DNA of 10,572 nucleotides from Minisyncoccota bacterium. GTDB taxonomy: Bacteria > Patescibacteriota > Minisyncoccia > Minisyncoccales > Minisyncoccaceae. The stretch is taken from positions 1 to 10,572 of the forward strand of contig JAQVBN010000014.1 of NCBI GenBank assembly GCA_028690275.1, given 5' to 3'. This document shows, piece after piece, positions 1 through 5,838 of this stretch. Numbering within the stretch: the stretch's first letter is position 1; every line of letters begins with the position of its first letter. A program made the translations under genes and the position numbers. Below the pieces are notes generated by a model. The model had not been told where the DNA came from. It ran no database searches and worked only from the letters and a program-made list of their open reading frames with translations.

Positions 1-47
1 TACAGTTCTTTGAAAAGATTCCACGGCAATTTTTTGATCCTTTTTGA
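1..47 (+). CDS. Possible 3' tail of an upstream gene (partial, low confidence)
   Basis: The frame starting at position 3 is open from the left edge and ends at a TGA at 45-47. It reads QFFEKIPRQFFDPF, which has a protein-like look (aromatic, charged, proline), but 14 residues are too few to identify. If real, the next gene starts 51 nt downstream and could be in the same operon. Another frame (from position 1) is also open past 160 and cannot be excluded, although it would overlap the start of the next gene. No family assignment is possible. Confidence 0.25.
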   Translation, partial: QFFEKIPRQFFDPF

Positions 48-86
48 CGTGGGAACAAAGATTTGCTGTGGACGAAAAATCACGGC

Positions 87-94
87 AAGGAAGG
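87..94 (+). promoter_or_regulatory. Strong Shine-Dalgarno sequence that decides the start at 99
   Basis: A purine-rich AAGGAAGG lies 4 nt before the ATG at 99, a good anti-SD match at workable spacing. It favours ATG 99 over the in-frame TTG at 63, which has no such site. It is the only convincing SD in the window; the genes from 1351 onward start after AT-rich sequence such as AAAATATG. Confidence 0.7.
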
Positions 95-98
95 TAAA

Positions 99-1238
99 AT
101 GTCAGAAAAAATCAAGGAATGGATTAAGCCTCATGGAGGAGCTGTCTTTATTGCACTATGTTTCATAGTGGTGATCATTATGGCTATTTCCATGATCTGT
201 CTCCAACAGGAACAATCTCACTTTGAGATCACAGAAGAAAACCCAAGCTTCAATCTTGTCTCCGAAGCTACTAAAATAGATATAGGAGACTCTGTCAGAA
301 TTGTTGCTCAAACAAACCTAACGTTAGATTGGAGTCTAAACGACCCTCTGATGGGAAACTTGCGAAAGGTTTCTAATAACGAAGTAGTCTTTACTGCCTC
401 TAAAAATGGAACCGTAATCATTTACGCAAACGCTCCAAACACTAACTACAAGGAAGAGATTGAAATACAAGTCTTCAATCCTCCAACAGTCAGTCTAGAA
501 ATTCTTTCAAGTGCTTTGCTTGAAAAGGGACAAAATTATCGCTTCGTTATCACTTATCCAAAAGATAGTGTTACCATCAACGAAATTACCCTAAAAGATG
601 ATCTAGGAAATGTTGTCGAAGGGTTGGACATTACTCACAATCTAATTAACATTGATAATGTGGGAATATACTCTCTCGAAGTCTCAGGTACGACCTATCT
701 AGGAGAAACAATCAGGAATGCAACTCATTTCGCGATTCTACCCAAGATCGAATCTATGTCAAGCAAACCATCTTCTATAAGCCTTGTGAGCTTAGCTCCA
801 GTAGACATTATGGCCATTGAAATTTTCTTAAACGAAACTCATGGGCTTAGTGTTGATCTTCAGCACATAGCCGAAAAGGGAACACCTGTAAGGGTTTCCG
901 ACGGCAACGTTGCTCTTCTTTTTGTAAGAGATAACGGAGAAGAAAGGGTCTGGGCGATAGAGAAACTAACCCTAGGAGACTTCTATCCAGTAGAAAATCA
1001 AAACGGTTTCAAGAAGGTTAGACTTTCAGACAACCAAGGAACATACTGGACGATCGCAGTAGATTACAGCGAATACACTTCAAAGATTACTTGTGTGGTC
1101 GCTTTCCCAGAAGGAAAAGGATTTTCTCTTGATGGACAGATAACTGGCAGTCAAAGTTCTGACAGTTCCTCTGGTGGCGGAGGAAGTATTCCTCCAATAG
1201 TGGTTCCAAGTGGACCATCACCCGACATCAGTCCTTAA
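99..1238 (+). CDS. Membrane-anchored Ig-like surface protein, function unknown
   Basis: I do not recognise a specific family. The 379-residue protein has a short charged N-terminus (residues 1-10), one hydrophobic segment at about 14-35, and a long extracytoplasmic part. This suggests a type II-like or uncleaved signal anchor with the C-terminus outside. Residues ~58-126 resemble a bacterial Ig-like domain: a DIGDSVRI strand, a TLDWSLNDP turn, then a GTVIIYAN strand. Residues ~130-225 look like a second beta-sandwich, and ~230-345 are a further mixed region. The C-terminus is a Ser/Gly-rich linker (GGGG near 359-362) followed by a proline-rich tail. The cysteine in the membrane segment is not in a good lipobox. 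ATG 99 is chosen because of the adjacent AAGGAAGG; an in-frame TTG at 63 would add 12 residues. The gene differs from its neighbours in composition: 241-300 has 24/60 G+C against 18/60 for 9361-9420, with more CTT/CTA/ATC/AAC codons. Adhesion or envelope function is inferred only from architecture. Confidence 0.75.
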   Translation: MSEKIKEWIKPHGGAVFIALCFIVVIIMAISMICLQQEQSHFEITEENPSFNLVSEATKIDIGDSVRIVAQTNLTLDWSLNDPLMGNLRKVSNNEVVFTASKNGTVIIYANAPNTNYKEEIEIQVFNPPTVSLEILSSALLEKGQNYRFVITYPKDSVTINEITLKDDLGNVVEGLDITHNLINIDNVGIYSLEVSGTTYLGETIRNATHFAILPKIESMSSKPSSISLVSLAPVDIMAIEIFLNETHGLSVDLQHIAEKGTPVRVSDGNVALLFVRDNGEERVWAIEKLTLGDFYPVENQNGFKKVRLSDNQGTYWTIAVDYSEYTSKITCVVAFPEGKGFSLDGQITGSQSSDSSSGGGGSIPPIVVPSGPSPDISP

Positions 1239-1253
1239 CAATCCTTTGCCAAT

Positions 1254-1290
1254 TTTGGAGAGAGAGTTTTTTAAAAAACTCTCCTCCAAA
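1254..1290 (+). terminator. Long AT-cored hairpin, probable terminator of the preceding gene
   Basis: Fifteen nt after the stop codon, TTTGGAGAGAGAGTTTTTT (1254-1272) faces AAAAAACTCTCCTCCAAA (1273-1290). The arms are complementary apart from one extra base, and the centre is a T6A6 palindrome. A TTATTTATT stretch follows. The A6/T6 centre means the same hairpin could end transcription on either strand. No convergent gene is visible, so the + strand role is the natural one. Confidence 0.65.
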
Positions 1291-1350
1291 TTATTTATTA
1301 ATACAAACAAGAAAGATGCTTCTATTAGTAAATAATAAATAATAAAAAAT

Positions 1351-3870
1351 ATGTTAAACATAATCAAAAAGAAAATATTGTCAATTTTAGCAATTTTAAC
1401 CATTGCTTTATTTGGCTTTTTTACTGCCGGAATAGTAAATGCAGCATCTGAATTCAACTCGGACGCAGCAGACTATGACTTCGGAGTATATAATGCTACT
1501 TTAGACACTTCTAAGGTATGGAAGACTGATATTACTGCTGATGCAGGAAATCAAATCAAATTACGTACCTATTACCACAATGCTTCTAGTCCAGCAGTAG
1601 TTGCTGATAACGCAACTATTAATCTAAGCATAACTCCTACAGCTACTGCGAATAAGTTTAAGGTTACTTCAACTATTTCTGCTACTGGCTTTACTAGTTT
1701 TACTGAAGAAGCATACATTCAATTATCATCAGCTGAAACAATTTCTTTCAATGCTGCTGATTGGTATCACAACTATAATGGTTCTGCCTATACTATCACT
1801 CCAGTCTCTGCAAGTGGAACTAATGTAACCATTAATCTTGGTTCTGTTGCTTCTGGATATGCTCCTAATGATGGACTAGTTGTTTTCTATGCTACTGTAT
1901 CTACAACACCTGCCTCTAAGGTTTTTAACTCGAATGCAGCAGACTATGACTTCGGAGTATATAATGCTACTTTAGACACTTCTAAGGTATGGAAGACTGA
2001 TATTACTGCTGATGCAGGAAATCAAATCAAATTACGTACCTATTACCACAATGCTTCTAGTCCAGCAGTAGTTGCTGATAACGCAACTATTAATCTAAGC
2101 ATAACTCCTACAGCTACTGCGAATAAGTTTAAGGTTACTTCAACTATTTCTGCTACTGGCTTTACTAGTTTTACTGAAGAAGCATACATTCAATTATCAT
2201 CAGCTGAAACAATTTCTTTCAATGCTGCTGATTGGTATCACAACTATAATGGTTCTGCCTATACTATCACTCCAGTCTCTGCAAGTGGAACTAATGTAAC
2301 CATTAATCTTGGTTCTGTTGCTTCTGGATATGCTCCTAATGATGGACTAGTTGTTTTAACTGCGAATGTTTCCAGTACAACATTTTCTACCGTTGTCGCC
2401 AACGCAGGTTCTGATCAATCAGTAACAGTTGGTTCAACTGTTCAATTAAATGGAAGTTCTTCAACAGGAACAGGTTTAGCATATTCTTGGTCTTGTACTG
2501 GTGCTACTTTAAATGACGCTACTATTGTTAACCCAACATTTGTCGCAAGCTCAGTTGCTGGAACTACTCATGTATGTACTTTAATAGTAACTGATTCAAG
2601 TTCAAACAGTGCTAGTGATACTGTTAATATTTTAACCACAACAAGTGGAGGTGGAGGTGTGATTACCACAAGTGGAGGTGGAGGAGCCATCGTTTATTAT
2701 GGAGGAAGTTTAAACGCTGAAATTTTAAATGTAAGCAATAATAATGGTGGTAGTGTTACTTTGAACGGAAAAATATTAGACTGCGAAAAGGGTAATTGTA
2801 CAGCAATCTTTAAGTGGGGAACAAGTGCGGATAATTTATCAAACACTACTCAAGAAATTACAGGATTAAATCAAGGAGATACTTTTTCTTACAATTTAAA
2901 TAATCTTGAAATAGGTAAAGCTTATTATGTTGGATTAAAAATTAAAATGCAAACTGAAAGCTTTGAAACAGATTCTCCTTTAAAGTTTATTACAAAACCA
3001 AATAGGCCAGATTCTTTTAACGGGGTTTTAAATAATAATGCTATTAATTTATCTTGGATAATGGGGAAAGGTGGTTCTAGAATTTTTATAAAAAGAGGAA
3101 CTGGCGTTTGCCCAGAACTTAATAGCACTTCCGATACAACAATTTATTTTGGAGACGAAACAAAAACTATTGATAATACAATTTTAGCAAATCAATCTTA
3201 TTGCTATCGTGCTTGGATGATTAGTTCTGATGGTTTAGACGTTGTTTTCTCTGATCCTATTGAATGGTCAGTAAACACAACAAAAACAACAGAAGTTATT
3301 ACAACAACAGTTACCACAACTCCTATTGTTCGCACATATGAATTAGCCTTAAAAAACTTTGTTAGAAATTCTTCTTCCAACAAATTAGAGTGGCAAAAAA
3401 ATATTGATGCTTCCTTAGGAGACACTGTAGAGTTTTATGTTGAGTTTGAAAACAAGGGAGACACTTCTCTTTACAATATAATAACAACAAATAATTTAAG
3501 TGAAGGAATAACAAATATTAAAAATGTTGTTATTAATGATATAAATTACCCTAATAGTATTTTAGATCGTTCATTTATTAGAGAATTAAAGCCTAATGAA
3601 ATAATTAGAATTACTTTTGAAGGAACTATAGATAATTCTGAAGAAACTACTGATATTACTTTCTCTACAGAAGTTTATTCTAATCAAACAAAAAGTGTTA
3701 CCGATACTGCTACAATAAATAAAGTAGATAGTGTAGGTTCGATCTTTGCTTCCTTTTTAGAATCATTACCACACGGAGCAGATTGGTTCCCATGGATAAT
3801 ACTAATTCTAATTATCATTATTCTTATTCTTATCTGTATCGTTATTCGAGATAGAAAATCAAAGAAATAA
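1351..3870 (+). CDS. Secreted multidomain surface protein with duplicated N-terminal domain, PKD-like and DUF11-like regions and C-terminal membrane anchor
   Basis: The 839-residue product begins with a classical signal peptide: a lysine-rich start, a hydrophobic core and a V-N-A site near residue 31. Two tandem ~140-residue domains follow (about 39-179 and 196-336), identical to each other. Each has DYDFGVYNATLDTSKVW, an IKLRTYYHNAS strand and a closing GYAPNDGLVV. Next come a PKD-like domain (~348-427, starting NAGSDQSVTVGS, with cysteines in YSWSC and HVCTL), two TTSGGGG linker repeats (~431-445), two fibronectin-like sandwiches (~454-641), a Thr-rich linker (~642-660), a DUF11-like region (~663-795) and a hydrophobic helix (812-832) ending in RDRKSKK. 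This is the layout of a wall-less-anchored surface or fibrous protein, and the repeats resemble Ig-like domains I associate with Patescibacteria. Binding partner and function are unknown. There is no Shine-Dalgarno before ATG 1351. The gene stands alone between two terminators. Confidence 0.85.
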   Translation: MLNIIKKKILSILAILTIALFGFFTAGIVNAASEFNSDAADYDFGVYNATLDTSKVWKTDITADAGNQIKLRTYYHNASSPAVVADNATINLSITPTATANKFKVTSTISATGFTSFTEEAYIQLSSAETISFNAADWYHNYNGSAYTITPVSASGTNVTINLGSVASGYAPNDGLVVFYATVSTTPASKVFNSNAADYDFGVYNATLDTSKVWKTDITADAGNQIKLRTYYHNASSPAVVADNATINLSITPTATANKFKVTSTISATGFTSFTEEAYIQLSSAETISFNAADWYHNYNGSAYTITPVSASGTNVTINLGSVASGYAPNDGLVVLTANVSSTTFSTVVANAGSDQSVTVGSTVQLNGSSSTGTGLAYSWSCTGATLNDATIVNPTFVASSVAGTTHVCTLIVTDSSSNSASDTVNILTTTSGGGGVITTSGGGGAIVYYGGSLNAEILNVSNNNGGSVTLNGKILDCEKGNCTAIFKWGTSADNLSNTTQEITGLNQGDTFSYNLNNLEIGKAYYVGLKIKMQTESFETDSPLKFITKPNRPDSFNGVLNNNAINLSWIMGKGGSRIFIKRGTGVCPELNSTSDTTIYFGDETKTIDNTILANQSYCYRAWMISSDGLDVVFSDPIEWSVNTTKTTEVITTTVTTTPIVRTYELALKNFVRNSSSNKLEWQKNIDASLGDTVEFYVEFENKGDTSLYNIITTNNLSEGITNIKNVVINDINYPNSILDRSFIRELKPNEIIRITFEGTIDNSEETTDITFSTEVYSNQTKSVTDTATINKVDSVGSIFASFLESLPHGADWFPWIILILIIIILILICIVIRDRKSKK
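1465..1886 (+). repeat. Intragenic tandem repeat, copy 1 (422 bp)
   Basis: This segment recurs base for base at 1936-2357, an offset of 471 bp (157 codons). Outside both ends similarity falls off at once: upstream only AACTCG and scattered bases match, and downstream the first copy continues CTATGC where the second continues AACTGC. It encodes one complete Ig-like domain of the surface protein. Confidence 0.97.
1936..2357 (+). repeat. Intragenic tandem repeat, copy 2 (422 bp)
   Basis: Identical to 1465-1886 at every base I compared, including third codon positions. The 49-nt linker between the copies (1887-1935) matches neither the sequence before copy 1 (signal-peptide coding) nor the sequence after copy 2 (start of the PKD-like domain). 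A single clean tandem duplication therefore does not explain it simply. Confidence 0.97.
2641..2684 (+). repeat. Short direct repeat coding for the TTSGGGG linker
   Basis: ACAAGTGGAGGTGGAGG occurs at 2641-2657 and again at 2668-2684, a 27-bp period equal to nine residues. It encodes two copies of a Thr-Ser-Gly4 spacer between the PKD-like and fibronectin-like parts. Such a repeat could expand or contract without breaking the frame. Confidence 0.85.
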
Positions 3871-3880
3871 AAAAAGTAAG

Positions 3881-3908
3881 ATGCCGGGGAAACCCGGCAT
3901 TTGCTTTT
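3881..3908 (+). terminator. Rho-independent terminator with GAAA tetraloop
   Basis: ATGCCGGG (3881-3888), loop GAAA (3889-3892) and CCCGGCAT (3893-3900) form a perfect 8-bp GC-rich stem, followed by TTGCTTTT. It lies 10 nt after the surface-protein stop and separates that gene from obg. It is by far the most GC-rich short element in this part of the window. Confidence 0.93.
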
Positions 3909-3929
3909 AAGAACCTTTTATGGTTCAAT
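3901..3929 (+). promoter_or_regulatory. Candidate obg promoter giving a leaderless start
   Basis: A TTGCTT -35-like box (3901-3906), a 17-nt spacer, and an extended -10 TGG-TTCAAT (3921-3929) would place transcription start near 3936, the A of the obg ATG. The -35 overlaps the T-tract of the upstream terminator. A perfect TATAAT at 3929-3934 competes as -10, but it would start transcription about 5 nt inside the gene, so it fits the start codon badly. A 5-bp hairpin (GAACC 3911-3915 / GGTTC 3922-3926) lies in the same stretch. Confidence 0.4.
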
Positions 3930-3935
3930 ATAATT

Positions 3936-4895
3936 ATGTTAATAGACGATGTTACAATTAAAATATTTGCTGGAAATGGAGGAAAAGGAAAGGTTGCTTT
4001 TGAAAAATCAAGAATGGCTAAGGGGCCTACTGGAGGTAATGGAGGAGAGGGAGGAGATATCTATCTTGAAGGAGTTTCTAATCTAAGTGCTTTAAAACAA
4101 TTTCGTTACAAGAAAGATGTTAGGGCGGAAAACGGAGAAGACGGAATGGGTCAATTAAAAGACGGAAGAAGAGGAGAAGATATTGTTTTAAAAATCCCTG
4201 TAGGAACAATTATCCATAATCTTTCTAATGGTAAAAAAGATGAAATCACTAACGTAGGTGAGGTAATTTTACTTGCAAAAGGAGGAAAAGGAGGAAAAGG
4301 AAATAATTTTTTTAAATCATCTAGAGTAACAACTCCTTTACATGCACAACACGGATTACCAGGAGAATCTTTTAATATAAGATTTGAGCTTAAATTAATT
4401 GCGGATATCGGACTAATCGGACTTCCTAATGCTGGAAAATCCACCCTATTAAACGAACTAACTAATGCTTCTTCTAAAGTAGCTAATTATAGTTTTACTA
4501 CACTAGAGCCACATCTCGGTGTTTATTACGATTTAATTCTTGCTGATATTCCGGGACTAATCGAAGGAGCTTCTGTCGGAAAAGGATTGGGAATAAAGTT
4601 TTTAAGACACGTAGAGAGAACAAAAATATTGTTTCACTTAATCTCTGCTGAATCAAAAGATATCAAAAAAGATTACGAAACTATTAGAAAAGAATTAGCA
4701 AAATACAATCCAAAAATATTAGAGAAAGAAGAATACGTATTTATTTCTAAAAGCGATACTGTTCCCGAAGCAGAACTAAAAAAGAAGTTAAAAGTATTAA
4801 AAGGCTCTTTACCTATATCTATAATAGACGACAAGAGTATGGAAGGTATTAAAAAAATACTTAATAAAATTATTGCAGAAAAAAAGGGGTTATAG
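3936..4895 (+). CDS. obg: GTPase Obg (CgtA), short form without OCT domain
   Basis: Obg is an essential GTPase that binds the 50S subunit during late ribosome assembly and couples it to growth state. The N-terminal glycine-rich Obg fold covers about residues 1-155 (AGNGGKGKVAFEK, GPTGGNGGEGGDIYLEG, AKGGKGGKGN). The G domain follows: G1 GLPNAGKST at 162-170, G2 threonines at 188-189, G3 DIPGLIEGA at 204-212, G4 SKSD at 271-274 and a weak G5 around 294-298. G4 is usually NKxD; the Asn to Ser change is worth noting. At 319 residues the protein stops right after the G domain, so the C-terminal OCT domain of longer homologues is absent. ATG 3936 aligns with the usual Obg N-terminus (MLIDDV against MKFVDE in E. 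coli). It is preceded by a terminator and so needs its own promoter. The pilin promoter lies inside its last codons. Confidence 0.95.
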   Translation: MLIDDVTIKIFAGNGGKGKVAFEKSRMAKGPTGGNGGEGGDIYLEGVSNLSALKQFRYKKDVRAENGEDGMGQLKDGRRGEDIVLKIPVGTIIHNLSNGKKDEITNVGEVILLAKGGKGGKGNNFFKSSRVTTPLHAQHGLPGESFNIRFELKLIADIGLIGLPNAGKSTLLNELTNASSKVANYSFTTLEPHLGVYYDLILADIPGLIEGASVGKGLGIKFLRHVERTKILFHLISAESKDIKKDYETIRKELAKYNPKILEKEEYVFISKSDTVPEAELKKKLKVLKGSLPISIIDDKSMEGIKKILNKIIAEKKGL

Positions 4896-4901
4896 TATAA
4901 T
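4873..4901 (+). promoter_or_regulatory. Promoter of the pseudopilin gene, inside the obg 3' end
   Basis: TTGCAG (4873-4878), exactly 17 nt of spacer, and a perfect TATAAT (4896-4901) form a good sigma70-type promoter. The predicted transcription start (~4908) falls at the ATA codon at 4909 where the prepilin sequence should begin. This argues against the TTG at 4873 as translation start, because that would lie upstream of the transcript. Confidence 0.55.
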
Positions 4902-4908
4902 AACGGTA

Positions 4909-5807
4909 ATAAAAAATAAATCATTTACTTTAATCGAGCTATTAGTAGTAATCGTCATCATCGGTATCCTAGCAGGAGTAATTACTATTACTACTATTTC
5001 TTATATAAATAAAGCTAATATTGCCAAATCAGAAATTTTTTCTGAAAGTATTAAAAATAAATTAATGCTTAATTTAATATCAGAATATAGATTTGATGAA
5101 GGCACTGGTCTTACCACGGAAGATTCATGGGAATCTTCAGGCGATGGAGTCTTAGACTGTTATGGTTCTGGATGTCAAAATCCAACATGGAGCACTAATT
5201 GTGTATCTAAAAATTGTCTTGAATTTTATCGATCAGACACTTCGATAGGAAGTAGGCTGATAATACCACAAAAAACCTTATTAATTTAAAAGAAAATCAA
5301 CCCTTTACTATTGAATATTGGGTAAACTTAAAAACTATTCCCTATAGTACTTATGCTGCCACTGTTATGAAAGGTAATTACTCCAGTTCTTTTGGTCATT
5401 TAATTGGTTCTGAAAGTTTGCTTATCTATACGGATAGCGACACCTCTAGTGAATTAAATATTAGTAATTTTTTTACAGGAGAATCAAATAAATGGATTCA
5501 TATAGTCCAAACTTTTAATGGAGATCAAATTACCGTTTATAAAAATTCACAAACGAATAATAATTATAAAAATGCTTCTGGGATTACATTAACCACTAAT
5601 TTAAATGCTCTATATATAGGAAATAATAGTGGGTCAAATTATTTTCTTGATGGTTTTATGGATAACGTTCGTATATATGATTCTGTGCTAACCACTTCTC
5701 AAATAAAACAAAACTATATCGCTGGATTAAATTCTCTTTTAGCGAATAATAATATTTCACAAGAAGAATACAATCAACGACTAGATAGTCTTTCTCGGAA
5801 CGATTAA
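4909..5807 (+). pseudogene. Type IV pseudopilin with LamG-like domain, start codon and frame both disrupted
   Basis: The first frame reads KNKSFTLIELLVVIVIIGIL, a class III prepilin signal with the processing site before Phe, Glu at +5 of the mature form, and Ser rather than Gly at -1. The pilin helix is followed by YRFDEGTG and a four-cysteine stretch (CYGSGC, NCVSKNC), the start of a LamG/concanavalin-like sandwich. This frame ends at 5287-5289. The sandwich continues in the -1 frame from about 5271 (INLKENQPFTIEYWVNL, then ALYIGN, GFMDNVRIYD) to the stop at 5805-5807, ending in the NNNISQEEYNQRL tail I associate with Patescibacteria LamG pilins. Adding one A to the six-A run at 5270-5275 joins both parts into a 299-residue protein. 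The expected start is ATA (4909), not ATG; upstream only TTG 4873 is in frame. Two defects suggest a pseudogene; a homopolymer error plus an unusual start is the alternative. Intact relatives are processed by a prepilin peptidase and join a surface fibre. Confidence 0.8.
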
Positions 5808-5832
5808 CATATTCCGAAAATTGTGTTAATCT
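5804..5832 (+). promoter_or_regulatory. Candidate promoter of the U32-rmuC-rlmN operon
   Basis: TTAACA (5804-5809, five of six with TTGACA), a 17-nt spacer, and an extended -10 TGT-TAATCT (5824-5832) predict transcription start at ~5839, the A of the U32 ATG. The same bases form an inverted repeat, GATTAACA (5802-5809) against TGTTAATC (5824-5831), which spans the promoter and includes the pilin stop codon. An operator is possible but unproven. Confidence 0.5.
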
Positions 5833-5838
5833 AAAAAT

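Noticed and set aside
44..49. TTGACG as a -35 box for gene 1
   Set aside because: No -10-like hexamer lies 16-18 nt downstream (the sequence there is TGTGGA-like).
22..88. Direct repeat CACGGCAA at 22-29 and 81-88
   Set aside because: Eight bases, two copies, no related sites seen elsewhere and no symmetry. Chance is sufficient.
3929..3934. Perfect TATAAT as the main obg promoter
   Set aside because: It ends 1 nt before the obg ATG, so the transcript would begin inside the coding sequence, while ATG 3936 matches the family N-terminus. It may be chance in AT-rich DNA.
4151..4444. Long open frame on the - strand opposite obg
   Set aside because: It is the proline-rich mirror image of the glycine-rich Obg fold and has no family features. 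The other - strand frames (for example 1218-1457, 2925-3128, 3204-3425, 4673-4924, 9267-9560) are also shadows of real + strand genes.
4873..4875. TTG as the real start of the pilin gene
   Set aside because: It would add 12 residues not typical of prepilins, lies inside obg and in the -35 box, and would be upstream of the predicted transcription start.
5270..5276. AAAAAAC heptamer as a programmed -1 frameshift site in the pilin gene
   Set aside because: The heptamer is in the register of the downstream frame (codons at 5271 and 5274), not of the upstream frame (5269, 5272, 5275), so tandem slippage would not work in the needed direction. No stimulatory hairpin is evident just after it. A one-base loss is simpler.
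5796..5816. CGGAA/TTCCG hairpin as pilin terminator
   Set aside because: The stem is only 5-6 bp with an 11-nt loop, and A-rich rather than T-rich sequence follows on the + strand.
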